From positions 1-44,604 of the forward strand of contig NZ_JAGPWC010000039.1 in the NCBI RefSeq assembly GCF_018119405.1: a stretch of 44,604 bases of DNA, given 5' to 3'. The notes beneath the pieces were generated by a model that made no database searches, was not told the DNA's origin, and worked only from the letters and a program-made list of their open reading frames with translations. The position numbers were made by a program, and so were the translations under genes. Origin of the DNA: Massilia sp. ST3 (GTDB lineage Bacteria; Pseudomonadota; Gammaproteobacteria; Burkholderiales; Burkholderiaceae_D). Shown here in pieces: positions 16,595 through 25,220 of this stretch (its first letter is position 1; the number at the start of each line of letters is the position of its first letter).

Positions 16595-17680
16595 ATGAAC
16601 ACGCACCGCATCGCGGTCATCGCCGGCGACGGCATCGGCAAGGAAGTCATGCCCGAAGGCCTGCGCGCCCTCGAGGCCGCCGCCCGCCGCTTCGACATCT
16701 CCCTCGCCTTCGAGACCTTCGAATGGGCCAGCTGCGACTACTACGCCCAGCACGGCAAGATGATGCCGGACGACTGGTTCGCCCAGTTGCGCGGTTTTGA
16801 CGCCATCTATTTCGGCGCGGTCGGCTGGCCCGACACGGTGCCGGACCACATCTCGCTGTGGGGGTCGCTGCTCAAGTTTCGCCGCGAATTCGACCAGTAC
16901 GTGAACCTGCGCCCGGTGCGCCTGATGCCGGGCGTGCCCTGCCCGCTGGCCAACAAGAAGCCGGGCGACATCGATTTCTACGTGGTGCGCGAGAACACCG
17001 AGGGCGAGTATTCCGCGGTGGGCGGCAAGATGTTCGAAGGGACCGAGCGCGAACTGGTGCTGCAGGAATCCATCTTCACCCGCCACGGCACCGACCGCAT
17101 CCTGCGCTATGCCTTCGAGCTGGCCCGGCGCCGTCCGAAGAAGCACCTGACCGCCGCCACCAAGTCGAACGGCATCGCGATCTCCATGCCCTACTGGGAC
17201 GAGCGCCTGGCTGCGATGGCGCAATCCTATCCGGACGTCGCCTGGGACAAGTACCACGTCGACATCCTGGCGGCCCGCTTCGTGCTGTCGCCCGAGCGTT
17301 TCGACGTGGTGGTGGCCTCCAACCTGTTCGGCGACATCCTGTCCGACCTCGGCCCGGCCTGCACCGGCACCATCGGCATCGCACCCTCGGCCAACCTGAA
17401 CCCGGAGCGCACTTTCCCTTCGCTGTTCGAGCCGGTCCACGGTTCGGCGCCGGACATCTACGGCCGCAACATCGCCAACCCGATCGCCATGATCTGGTCG
17501 GGCGCGATGATGCTGGACTTCCTCGGCGCCGGCGACGCCCGTTATACCGCAGCCCATGACGCACTGCTGCGCGCCATCGAACACTGCCTGCAGGAAGGTC
17601 CGCGCACGCCGGACATGGGCGGCAGCGCCAACACGACCGATGTCGGCAGGGCCATCGCGGCCTTCCTTGCCGCGGCCTGA
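16595..17680 (+). CDS. dmlA: D-malate/tartrate dehydrogenase (decarboxylating)
   Basis: A 361-residue NAD-dependent beta-decarboxylating dehydrogenase that converts D-malate to pyruvate and CO2; relatives also act on tartrate or 3-isopropylmalate. The family pattern is clear: IAVIAGDGIGKEV at the start, VVRENTEGEYS near 130-140, the catalytic Lys in TKSNG, the metal-binding NLFGDILSDL, and the cofactor loop EPVHGSAPDIYGRNIANP. FGAVGWPD and the lack of other leucine-pathway genes favour the TtuC/DmlA group over LeuB. AGGA precedes the ATG by seven bases. The DmlR-like gene opposite supports this assignment. A 9-pair hairpin follows at 17706. Confidence 0.93.
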   Translation: MNTHRIAVIAGDGIGKEVMPEGLRALEAAARRFDISLAFETFEWASCDYYAQHGKMMPDDWFAQLRGFDAIYFGAVGWPDTVPDHISLWGSLLKFRREFDQYVNLRPVRLMPGVPCPLANKKPGDIDFYVVRENTEGEYSAVGGKMFEGTERELVLQESIFTRHGTDRILRYAFELARRRPKKHLTAATKSNGIAISMPYWDERLAAMAQSYPDVAWDKYHVDILAARFVLSPERFDVVVASNLFGDILSDLGPACTGTIGIAPSANLNPERTFPSLFEPVHGSAPDIYGRNIANPIAMIWSGAMMLDFLGAGDARYTAAHDALLRAIEHCLQEGPRTPDMGGSANTTDVGRAIAAFLAAA

Positions 17681-17705
17681 TTCCTTCGGTCCTGCGCCAC
17701 ACCGT

Positions 17706-17730
17706 GAAGTCGCTTTCGACCAGCGACTTC
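17706..17730 (+). terminator. Perfect hairpin downstream of the D-malate dehydrogenase gene
   Basis: GAAGTCGCT and AGCGACTTC form a perfect 9-pair stem around a 7-base loop, 25 bases past the stop. The bases after it (CAGTTGTTGTATTT) are only moderately T-rich, so this is a weak terminator or an mRNA-stabilising structure. Confidence 0.5.
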
Positions 17731-17861
17731 CAGTTGTTGTATTTATGCTATTTGCGGCCTCAGCACTTCTTTCGCCCAGGGATTCGGCGCAGAATGGCCT
17801 GGTAAGCCCCATACCGTAGAGCCAGTTTTCTTGTCGATCCTTACTGATGCGGAGGCAGTCA

Positions 17862-18380
17862 ATGGAGAACACGAGCAACAAATGGTCGGTCCATGCCGTT
17901 CACGTCCTTTCCATCCTGGCCGTTTGCGCGCCCATGACGGCCTTCTCCGCGGACAGTCCGGGAGCGGCGGCGAAGGGCAACTACATCGAACGCGGCCGCT
18001 ACCTGGTCAAGATCGCCGGCTGCAACGATTGCCACACGGCCGGGTATGCGCAGTCCGCCGGGCAGGTCGCGGAGAAGGACTGGCTGCTCGGCGACCAGCT
18101 CGGCTGGCGCGGTCCCTGGGGCACCACCTACCCGTCCAACCTGCGCCTGGCATTGAGCAAGATGAGCGAAGCCGACTGGATCAAGACCGCCCAGACCGTG
18201 AAGCTGCGCCCGCCCATGCCCTGGTTCGCGCTGCGCGACATGGACAAGGAAGACGTGCGCGCGATCTACCGCTTCGTGCGCCACCTGGGGCCGGCCGGCG
18301 CGCCGGCGCCGGCCTACGTGCCGCCGAACCAGGCGCCGGCCGGGCCCCACATCCAGTTCCCCGGCCCGCCGCCCAAGTAA
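17862..18380 (+). CDS. Exported c-type cytochrome
   Basis: A 172-residue periplasmic cytochrome c. The signal peptide covers about residues 1-30 (hydrophobic HVLSILAVCAPM, cleavage near AFSA-D). The single haem motif is C54-N-D-C57-H58. A distal Met in LRPPMPWFALRDM is the likely axial ligand, and the tail is Pro-rich. This matches single-haem cytochromes that accept electrons from dehydrogenases. The start was set at ATG 17862 because GGAGG lies six bases upstream; an upstream ATG at 17847 would place that site inside the gene. It is convergent with the tyrosinase gene 36 bases away. Its redox partner is not identifiable here. Confidence 0.88.
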   Translation: MENTSNKWSVHAVHVLSILAVCAPMTAFSADSPGAAAKGNYIERGRYLVKIAGCNDCHTAGYAQSAGQVAEKDWLLGDQLGWRGPWGTTYPSNLRLALSKMSEADWIKTAQTVKLRPPMPWFALRDMDKEDVRAIYRFVRHLGPAGAPAPAYVPPNQAPAGPHIQFPGPPPK

Positions 18381-18416
18381 GCGGACTGCCCCGGCCAGGC
18401 ACGGCACCCTCCCGGC

Positions 18417-21059
18417 TCAGCGCAGGACCGGCGGCTGGTCCGGCTCGTCGCGGGGATGGCAGACGTGCCGTGCGCAACGCCTCAGCTGGTCGAGATCGAT
18501 GCCCAGGCGCTTGGCCAGCTCGGCGAACTGGCCGGTCAGCACGCGTTCGCTCAGCAGGCAGCACAGGAGGTCCTTCACCCCATCGTCCCCCTTGCCGCCG
18601 GGACCGCCATCGTTGCCCTCGCCCGGCCGCGGATCGCCGGGCTGGGGCGCGCGCCCGATCACGGCCGAGAGCAGTTGCTCGCGGCTGAACCTGGCGCCGC
18701 GCGTCGCATGGCCCTCGGCCACCACATGGAAGCGGTAGACCCCGTTCTGGGTCGCCAGCACCGAGGCTTCGAACACCCCGGTATCGGTTTCGTGGAGCGC
18801 CATGAGGGCGCTCGAGTGGTCCGGCAGCGTGACGGTCGCGTTGACGACGGGGTGGGTGCCGAGCGGCCGCCCGTATTCGCTCAGGCTGGCGCGCAGGAAC
18901 AGGGTCGACCCCGGCGCCACCCCGGTCTGGCTGAGTGCCGCGCGCATGTTCAGGTTGGAGCGCGCATGGATCAGGGCGTGGAAAGGCAAGCGCGCCTGTC
19001 CTGCCGCGGACATGGCGCCGGGGATATTGGCCAGCTTGGCCGAATCGCCGCGTCCCATTAGCGCCAGCAGCAGCTGCCATTCGCCTTCCCAGTGCTCCTT
19101 GCCGTCATGCAGGACCGGCAGGGTCACGCGCAGGTTGCGCGAGGTCGCGCCCGGCCGGTAGGCGCCCGCCGGCAGCTGGGGCACGCCGATGATGGTCCCG
19201 TCCGGCGCCTGCAGGGCGATCGCCAGGAAGGGCGGCGCCCGCGTCAGGGCCACGGCGTCGAAGGCGATGTCCGAGCGGGTGATCCAGAACGGCACGCGCG
19301 CGATTTCGCCGAAGCCCACCGAGCCTTCGGGATCGCGCACGATGTCCCGGTTGAGGACGCCGGCGAGGATCTGGATGAAGAATTTCTCCAGCAGGAATTC
19401 GTCGTCCTGCGCCAGGGCGCCGGTCACCAGCATGAATCCGCCCGTGCCGTCGGCGATGGCGCGCAGGATGTCGTTCTGGACATTCGCCGCATCGGCCACG
19501 CCCACGGCGTAGAGCCGGTCGGTGATCAGGTGCTGGACGTCGGCGATCCGGGGCGAGCGGTCCTCGATGCCGTCCGTGAAGACGATGGTGGCGTTGATCT
19601 CGAAATCGCCCGCGATCGGCGAGGCGCCGATCAGGTCCGCCGCCTGCTGGATGCCGGCGCCGATGCAGGTGTGGGGATAGGCGTCGGGCGGCCCGTGCTG
19701 GGTGATCTTCAGGCGCACATCGTTGCGCACGCCGGACGTGAGCGGGCCCGCGACCTCGAGGTCGCGCACGGTCTGGGCGGCGTCGGAAAACGCCACCATC
19801 GCCACGCCGTTGTCGTCGTAGAGCTGGTCGACGAAGGTCGTGGCCGCGAACTGGAGCACCTCCAGGCGCATGCGGTTGTTGCCGGCATTGGCCAGCATGC
19901 TGCCCGACTCGTCGAGCACCATGGTGACCGATGCCCTGGGGCGCCGCACCGAATTGGCGGCGATCGGGATATCGTCGTCGCGCCACAGTTCGTCGCCGAA
20001 GCTGTTGTGCGCGACGACACGCATCGTCCCGTTCGCCGACGTGCCCGGCGCCTGCCCGGTGAACTGGACCCAGATCCTGAACTCGCCGGTCGGGAAGGCG
20101 CTGCCGGGGAAGGAATAGGGACTCGGGTCGGCCAGGGTGAAGGGCCCGGAGGTGATCGCCGCCTCGAACATCAGCCCGCCGCAGCCGCTGATCTTGAACA
20201 GCGCCGCGCGGTGGGTCGTGTCGCCCTCGGGCACGTCGTTGAAGGTCACTTGCGGCGTGTCGAGCGTGACAGTGAGCGGGTCGCCCGCGATGAAGCCCGC
20301 CATGCCCTGCGCCTGCGCCGCCGCGAGCAGCACGTCGTCGCGATGGTAGACATAGCCGAGCGCGACGTGGTTGAGCATGGATGCGGGCGTGGCGCCGCCA
20401 TGCATCGGCGAGTTCAGGTCCACGAAGGCGTCGCTGTCCTCGTTGCAGGTGCTGGATGCTCCCGAATACTGCTCGACGCCAGGTGCCGGATGGTTGAGCT
20501 GCCAGATGGCCCAGATGCGGTCGACGTTGCAGTGGTGCAGGTAGAACAGCGGATCGTCCGGCGAGCGCCCGCCGGACATGCTCTCGCCCACCCAGTTATG
20601 GGCAGGAAAGTGGGTGCCGCATTCGATCGCCCGGAAGGCCGGATAATCGGCGGCGCCAAGTTCGCCGAGCACGTCCCCAATGCTGGGAAGCACGACCCCG
20701 GCGGCGTCGCTGCGGCGCACGAAGTCCCAGTGGTCGAAGCGGCCGCCGCTCTTGTTGCGCCCGCCGAAGAAGGATTTCCAGGGTTCGACGTCGATGTCGC
20801 GCGAGTCCGGCCGTGTCCAGTCCCAGTACGGCAGGCTGACCCGGTCGTCGAACTGGCGCAGCTCTCCTTCGAGCAGCAGCAGGAAGTGGCGGTGCCAGGG
20901 CAGGAAGGCCGGGCCCCAGTGGATGCCGTGGTTGAAGTGGGCATCGTGCTCGCCCGCCATGCTGGCGATGACGCCGCGGCTAAATGCGTCGTTGAAGGCG
21001 TCGGCGAGCCGTTCGCGCTCGACCGGGCTCAGGTCGATGAAGTTTTTCCGGCAGCGCAT
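18417..21059 (-). CDS. Tyrosinase fused to a von Willebrand A domain
   Basis: An 880-residue copper-protein fusion. Residues about 1-250 are a tyrosinase domain: CuA ligands H47 and H56 (H-x8-H in HGIHWGPAFLPWHRHF) with a third His among H38/H41/H44, and CuB ligands H150 and H154 (THFPAHNWVG) and H176 (DDPLFYLHHCNVDRIW), with family-like spacing. A von Willebrand A domain starts near residue 375 with the metal-binding DESGSM, followed by beta-rich segments to about 800 and a Gly-rich linker. The C-terminus holds CC and C-x-H-x-C clusters. Tyrosinases oxidise phenols to quinones; the VWA part could bind protein targets. No signal peptide is seen. The ATG overlaps the TGA of the small upstream gene (TGATG), so the two are translationally coupled. 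Confidence 0.9.
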   Translation of the reverse strand: MRCRKNFIDLSPVERERLADAFNDAFSRGVIASMAGEHDAHFNHGIHWGPAFLPWHRHFLLLLEGELRQFDDRVSLPYWDWTRPDSRDIDVEPWKSFFGGRNKSGGRFDHWDFVRRSDAAGVVLPSIGDVLGELGAADYPAFRAIECGTHFPAHNWVGESMSGGRSPDDPLFYLHHCNVDRIWAIWQLNHPAPGVEQYSGASSTCNEDSDAFVDLNSPMHGGATPASMLNHVALGYVYHRDDVLLAAAQAQGMAGFIAGDPLTVTLDTPQVTFNDVPEGDTTHRAALFKISGCGGLMFEAAITSGPFTLADPSPYSFPGSAFPTGEFRIWVQFTGQAPGTSANGTMRVVAHNSFGDELWRDDDIPIAANSVRRPRASVTMVLDESGSMLANAGNNRMRLEVLQFAATTFVDQLYDDNGVAMVAFSDAAQTVRDLEVAGPLTSGVRNDVRLKITQHGPPDAYPHTCIGAGIQQAADLIGASPIAGDFEINATIVFTDGIEDRSPRIADVQHLITDRLYAVGVADAANVQNDILRAIADGTGGFMLVTGALAQDDEFLLEKFFIQILAGVLNRDIVRDPEGSVGFGEIARVPFWITRSDIAFDAVALTRAPPFLAIALQAPDGTIIGVPQLPAGAYRPGATSRNLRVTLPVLHDGKEHWEGEWQLLLALMGRGDSAKLANIPGAMSAAGQARLPFHALIHARSNLNMRAALSQTGVAPGSTLFLRASLSEYGRPLGTHPVVNATVTLPDHSSALMALHETDTGVFEASVLATQNGVYRFHVVAEGHATRGARFSREQLLSAVIGRAPQPGDPRPGEGNDGGPGGKGDDGVKDLLCCLLSERVLTGQFAELAKRLGIDLDQLRRCARHVCHPRDEPDQPPVLR

Positions 21060-21334
21060 CACTGTTCTCCCCGTGGTGCTTCTCGGGCCAGGCTGCCGCG
21101 CTCGCGCTCGGACTGGCCCAGATAAACGCGCACCGCCTCGAGCAGGCTGTCGCGCCCCGGTACATAGGCATTGTCGGCTAGAACGTATCCGCCAGAATTC
21201 CTGAAGAAGCGGCGGCGCGCGCCGTCGATCCACAATTCCTCGTGATCGGGCCCGCTGACGATGCGGACCACATGTCCGTCCACCTCATGTTCGCTCGTCA
21301 CGGGGTCCGGCTGCTTGTCCGATGGTGATGGCAT
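21059..21334 (-). CDS. Small protein resembling tyrosinase cofactor MelC1 (caddie)
   Basis: A 91-residue product beginning MPSPSDKQPD. Its C-terminal half (ELWIDGARRRFFRNSGG, then DNAYVPG and SLLEAVRVYLG) follows the order of motifs I recall for the Streptomyces MelC1 caddie protein: V-DG----F/M-RN--G, then a Tyr loop, then a final helix rich in Ala/Leu/Val. In MelC1 the loop Tyr enters the tyrosinase active site and helps copper loading. The gene lies directly before the tyrosinase with a one-base stop/start overlap and has AAAGGAG before its ATG. The MelC1 assignment rests on a remembered family pattern plus position, not on a search; a MelC1-type secretion signal is absent. Confidence 0.62.
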   Translation of the reverse strand: MPSPSDKQPDPVTSEHEVDGHVVRIVSGPDHEELWIDGARRRFFRNSGGYVLADNAYVPGRDSLLEAVRVYLGQSERERGSLAREAPRGEQ

Positions 21335-21724
21335 GGCGCGCTCCTTTCGCTGACAGTCGGGTCGTCGGGATGACAAACCTTCCCGTGTCTCCATGGATCA
21401 AGCAACCCACATGCCAGTGATGGGCGAAAAGGGAAATGCACGAGAACCGGCGTCGCCGGGGTTTGTCTGACTGAACGCGGAGGCGACAATATCATTGTTG
21501 GCGCGAGTCGTAGGGTGGACGGCTTGCCGTCCACGCGGTGATAGTTTGCGTCGAGATCATCCCGCACGAAAACGGAGCCGCTACCAATCACCGCGTGGAC
21601 GGCAAAGCCGTCCACCCTACGAATAAATCCACGGCGGCGCAGACTCAGCCAGACAGACCCTAGCCGGGTCGATACGTACCCGATCCTGCCCTCCCACCGG
21701 GTCATTCCGGACCCACACGGGGAC
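21335..21724. other. 390-base gap upstream of the tyrosinase operon
   Basis: This stretch carries the promoter region of the tyrosinase operon at its left side and the REP-like pair at 21509-21621 in its middle. Apart from those I see no gene, RNA or clear operator. Short ORFs in it are formed by the repeat arms and are not called. Confidence 0.5.
21509..21621. repeat. REP-like inverted pair (copy 3), GTGGACGG variant
   Basis: Left arm 21509-21541: CGTAGGGTGGACGG, loop, CCGTCCACGCGGTGA. Right arm 21588-21621: TCACCGCGTGGACGG, loop, CCGTCCACCCTACG. The spacer includes CGGAGCCGCTACC followed by ATCAC, as in copy 2. The stem word differs (GTGGACGG instead of GTCGGCGG) but both sides changed together, so base pairing is kept. 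Confidence 0.85.
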
Positions 21725-22777
21725 TCATCGATCCTGGGTGCGAAAACGCGCGGGATCGATGTGGTACTTCTGCAGCAGCTTGCCGAGCGCCCGCCTTTCC
21801 TTGCCGGCGAGGCGGGCCGCGTGCGTCACATTGCCTTGCGCATGGCGGAGCAGGTCAATCAGGTAGCGCCGGTGGAAGGCGTCGAGGGCCTGGGCACGGG
21901 CCGCCGTATAGGTTTGGCGGGCGGCGCCATCCGGCAGCAGCACGGGGGCCGGGTGGCCGCATATCGTCCCATCCGGCGCCGGCAGCAGGAGTTCCGGCCC
22001 CTCCGCCAGCAGGAAAACGCGGTGGACCAGGTTCTCCAGTTCGCGCACATTGCCCGGCCACGCATAGGCATCGAGCCAGGCGTGCGCACGCGTATCGATC
22101 GAGCGCCGGGTCATGCCGGCGGTGTCCCCATAACGTTGAGTAAATTCGCCCAGGAAGTGGTGTGCCAACAACCACGGATCGCCGGGACGGTCGCGCAAGG
22201 CCGGCATGTCGAGCGCCAGCACATGCAGGCGAAACAGCAGGTCGGCCCGGAAGCCGTGTTCTCCCACCAGCGTCTTCAGCCTGCGGTTGGACGCGACGAT
22301 GATGCGCACATCGGCCGATTCCGCATGCCGGGCGCCGAGCGGACGGTAGTGGCCATCCTGCAGGAAGCGCAGCAGCGCCACCTGGCCGCGTGGCGGCAGC
22401 GCATCGATCTCGTCGAGGAACAGGGAACCCTGGTGGGCCAGGCGCAGCAATCCCGGGCCGCCGGCGCCCGCATCGGTGTAGGCGCCGCGTACATGGCCAA
22501 ACAGTTCGTTTTCGATCAGGCTCTCGGGGATCGCACCGCAATTGATGGCCACAAATGGCTTGGCGCGGCGCCGGCTGCCCGCATGGATGCCGCGGGCGGC
22601 CAGTTCCTTGCCCGTCCCCGTCTCGCCCTCGATCAGCACCGGCGCGTCGTAGTACGCGATGCGCGGAATGAGCCTCAGGACATCCAGGAACCGGGGAGAC
22701 TGCCCGACCATGCCGCGCAGGAAACCGGCTCCGCCAAACTCCGTGTTGAACGCATCCATCATGACACCCTGCACCAT
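21725..22777 (-). CDS. Sigma-54-type AAA+ transcriptional activator with altered GAFTGA loop
   Basis: About 350 residues: AAA+ ATPase with Walker A GETGTGKE (51-58), Walker B GSLFLDEID (about 117-125), the arginine-finger region FRADLLFRL, and a C-terminal Fis-type helix-turn-helix (GNVTHAARLAGKERRALGKLL). Such proteins open sigma-54 promoters. The sigma-54 contact loop, normally GAFTGA, reads GAYTDA at 98-103: Phe to Tyr is common, but Gly to Asp is not. No receiver or sensory domain lies in front, so it must be controlled by a partner or by expression. The start is uncertain among ATGs at 22777, 22762 and 22759. No -24/-12 target promoter was seen nearby, and the target genes are unknown. 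Confidence 0.85.
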   Translation of the reverse strand: MVQGVMMDAFNTEFGGAGFLRGMVGQSPRFLDVLRLIPRIAYYDAPVLIEGETGTGKELAARGIHAGSRRRAKPFVAINCGAIPESLIENELFGHVRGAYTDAGAGGPGLLRLAHQGSLFLDEIDALPPRGQVALLRFLQDGHYRPLGARHAESADVRIIVASNRRLKTLVGEHGFRADLLFRLHVLALDMPALRDRPGDPWLLAHHFLGEFTQRYGDTAGMTRRSIDTRAHAWLDAYAWPGNVRELENLVHRVFLLAEGPELLLPAPDGTICGHPAPVLLPDGAARQTYTAARAQALDAFHRRYLIDLLRHAQGNVTHAARLAGKERRALGKLLQKYHIDPARFRTQDR

Positions 22778-22877
22778 GGAATTGTCGAGCTCACCGTGGC
22801 GGCGGGCATGCCGCCATCGATCTCGCAACGGTAGTCCAATAATGCGGGTTTGGGAAGCCCGGCGGGCCCCTTTTCTT

Positions 22878-24098
22878 TCAGTCCGGACCGAACGGATTGT
22901 CCAGGCTGTGGGCCGGCTGGGTGAACCACCGCGGTCCGCTTGCCGTCATGTAGAAATGGTCTTCCAGGCGGATGCCGAATTCGCCGGGCACGCAGATCAT
23001 CGGTTCGTTCGAGAAGCACATGCCGGGTTCCAGCAGCCGGGTCTCGCCGCCCACCAGGTAAGGCCCTTCGTGGATGTCGAGGCCGATGCCGTGACCGGTG
23101 CGGTGCGGCAGGCCAGGCAACTTGTAGCCGGGACCGAAACCGTTCGCTTCGAGCGAGCGCCTGGCCGCCTTGTCGACCTCCTCGCAGGGCACGCCCGGCC
23201 GGGCCGCCTCGAAGGCCGCCTGCTGCGCCTGCTTTTCCGCGTTCCACACGAAGCGCTGCCTATCGGACGCTTCGCCGAAGACATAGCTGCGAGTAATGTC
23301 CGAGATGTAGTTGTGGACCTTGCAGCCGGTGTCGATCAGGACGGTATCGCCGCGCGCAAGCGTCTGGACGTAGTTGACGCCATGCGGATACGAGGTCGCC
23401 TCGCCGAACAGCACGATGCAAAAGTACGAACCGCTTGCCCCGACCTTGCGGTGGGCGAGCTGGATGAACTCCTCCACCTCCGCCGTGGTGATGCCCTCGA
23501 CGAGGATGGACGCCGCGGCGCGGTGCACGGCCATCGTCATGTCCATCGCACACTGGATCAGCGCGAGCTCCGCCTCGGACTTGCGCATGCGGCAGAATGA
23601 GGTCAGCGGGTAGGCGTTCTCCAGCACATAGCCGGCGGTGGCGGCGCGGATCGCGTCGGCCATCAGCAAGGGCGTGCTCTCGTCGACCAGCAGCCTGGGC
23701 GCCGGCTGGGGGCCGGGTGCGATCCCGCGCCGTTCCAGCACCCGGCGCAGCAGCGCCGCCGGGTTCTCGTGTTCGTCCCAGCAGGCGATCTCGCCCTGGA
23801 CCAGCATGAACTTGCGGATCGTGCCTTCCTCGAAGGCGGGCGCGATGTACACCAGCTCTCCCGCCGCCGGCAGGATGGCGCCGACCATGCGCTCGCTGGG
23901 GCTCCAGCGGGTGCCCGAGAAATAGGTCAGGTTGCTGCCCGCATTCAGGTAGAGCGCGGCGACGCCGTTCTCCCCCATCCACGCCTGCGCGCGCCGGATC
24001 CGGGACAGGTGCTCGTCCACGGTGATGGGCGCCGCATGCCCGGTCATGTTCTCCAGCGCGTCCAGCGCCGCCTGCTTCGTCGTACCGCCAATGCGCAT
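22878..24098 (-). CDS. M24 family metallopeptidase (Xaa-Pro aminopeptidase-like)
   Basis: A 406-residue pita-bread-fold peptidase. The N-terminal creatinase-like domain covers about 30-165 and the catalytic domain about 180-395. All five metal ligands are present: D256 (LIDTG), D267 (SDITRSY), H336 (RTGHGIGLDIHE), E365 (SNEPM) and E379 (IRLEDHF). The enzyme is expected to cleave the N-terminal residue before proline, probably in dipeptides or short peptides in the cytoplasm; a creatinase-type activity cannot be excluded. Start ATG 24098 (MRIGGTTK) has GAGGAG six bases upstream; the longer frame to 24122 is less likely. It is divergent from the EamA exporter gene across about 200 bases. Confidence 0.9.
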   Translation of the reverse strand: MRIGGTTKQAALDALENMTGHAAPITVDEHLSRIRRAQAWMGENGVAALYLNAGSNLTYFSGTRWSPSERMVGAILPAAGELVYIAPAFEEGTIRKFMLVQGEIACWDEHENPAALLRRVLERRGIAPGPQPAPRLLVDESTPLLMADAIRAATAGYVLENAYPLTSFCRMRKSEAELALIQCAMDMTMAVHRAAASILVEGITTAEVEEFIQLAHRKVGASGSYFCIVLFGEATSYPHGVNYVQTLARGDTVLIDTGCKVHNYISDITRSYVFGEASDRQRFVWNAEKQAQQAAFEAARPGVPCEEVDKAARRSLEANGFGPGYKLPGLPHRTGHGIGLDIHEGPYLVGGETRLLEPGMCFSNEPMICVPGEFGIRLEDHFYMTASGPRWFTQPAHSLDNPFGPD

Positions 24099-24296
24099 GT
24101 GTTCTCCTCGGTATGCGTTCATTCATGCTCGCCGCGGCGGCGCCTGCGTTTTTTTCCGGCGGCCGCCGGGTCGAGATCCAGGTTATCGCCCATCAGCCGA
24201 ATACCAATCATTTTTATCATGGCGGCCGAAAGATCGATCACCGGCGACGCCGGGCGATGATATCTTTTGCACACCGCCAACGCAATCCGCATCGCC

Positions 24297-25220
24297 ATGA
24301 CGCCTTCCGCCTCACGGTCCGCTCCCGCAGCGGGCCCCGCCGCCCTCGCCCCCTATGCCGCCCTGCTGGGCTCACTGGTCTCGATCACGCTTGGCGCCTC
24401 GCTCGCCAAGCAGCTCTTTCCCGCGATCGGCCCTGAAGGCGCGACCGCCCTGCGCCTGCTGTTCGCGGCGATCCTGCTGACCGCGGTGTTCCGTCCCTGG
24501 CGCGTGCCTCTGATGAGCCGCTGGAAGCCGCTTGCCGTGTACGGTATCTCCCTGGGCGCGATGAACCTCGCCTTCTACCTTGCCTTGAGCTATATCCCGC
24601 TGGGGATCGCGATCGCCTTCGAGTTCATCGGGCCGCTGGCGGTGGCGGTGCTGACCTCGCGCCGGCGCATCGACTTCCTGTGGATCGGCCTGGCCGCCGG
24701 CGGGCTGGCGCTGCTGCTGCCCATCGATGCGCGCCAGGCGCTCGACTGGCGCGGCATCGGCCTCGCCCTGCTGGCGGGCGTGTTCTGGGCGGCCTACATC
24801 CTGGCCGGACGGCGCGCGGGCCAGGCCTATGGGGCGGCTGCCTCGGCCTATGGCATGTGCATCGCCGCGCTGCTGTTCGTCCCGGCCGGCGTCGCCCATG
24901 CGGGAGCGCGCCTGCTGCAGGCCGATATCCTCCTGCTCGGGCTCGGGGTCGCCATCGTCTCCAGCGCGATTCCCTACGCGCTCGAAACCCTGGCGCTGCG
25001 GCGCCTGCCTGCCAACACCTTCAGCACCCTGCTGAGCGCCGAGCCGGCGATCGGGACACTGATGGGTTTCCTCTTCCTGGGCGAGCTGCTGGGCGCGCTG
25101 GAGCTGCTGGCGATCGGCGCCATCGTGGCCGCGTCGGCCGGGACGGCAATCACGGCGCACGTCGCGGCGCAGAGCGGGGCGCAGGCGGACAAGCGGCGCG
25201 CCGGCGAGCCGACCGCCTAG
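24297..25220 (+). CDS. EamA/DMT-family exporter, RhtA-like
   Basis: A 307-residue inner-membrane protein with about ten hydrophobic helices arranged as two EamA repeats. The pattern ([77 protein letters not shown]) matches RhtA, which exports threonine and homoserine in E. coli. The substrate here is inferred from similarity only. Start ATG 24297 (MTPSASRS). Its end overlaps the tail of the convergent MFS gene by four bases (25217-25220), so the two genes probably share no transcript. Confidence 0.88.
   Translation: MTPSASRSAPAAGPAALAPYAALLGSLVSITLGASLAKQLFPAIGPEGATALRLLFAAILLTAVFRPWRVPLMSRWKPLAVYGISLGAMNLAFYLALSYIPLGIAIAFEFIGPLAVAVLTSRRRIDFLWIGLAAGGLALLLPIDARQALDWRGIGLALLAGVFWAAYILAGRRAGQAYGAAASAYGMCIAALLFVPAGVAHAGARLLQADILLLGLGVAIVSSAIPYALETLALRRLPANTFSTLLSAEPAIGTLMGFLFLGELLGALELLAIGAIVAASAGTAITAHVAAQSGAQADKRRAGEPTA

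Noticed and set aside
18456..21204. Long plus-strand ORFs opposite the tyrosinase-VWA gene
   Set aside because: They are shadows of a gene with copper-site and VWA motifs; products are Arg/Gly-rich and have no recognisable domain.
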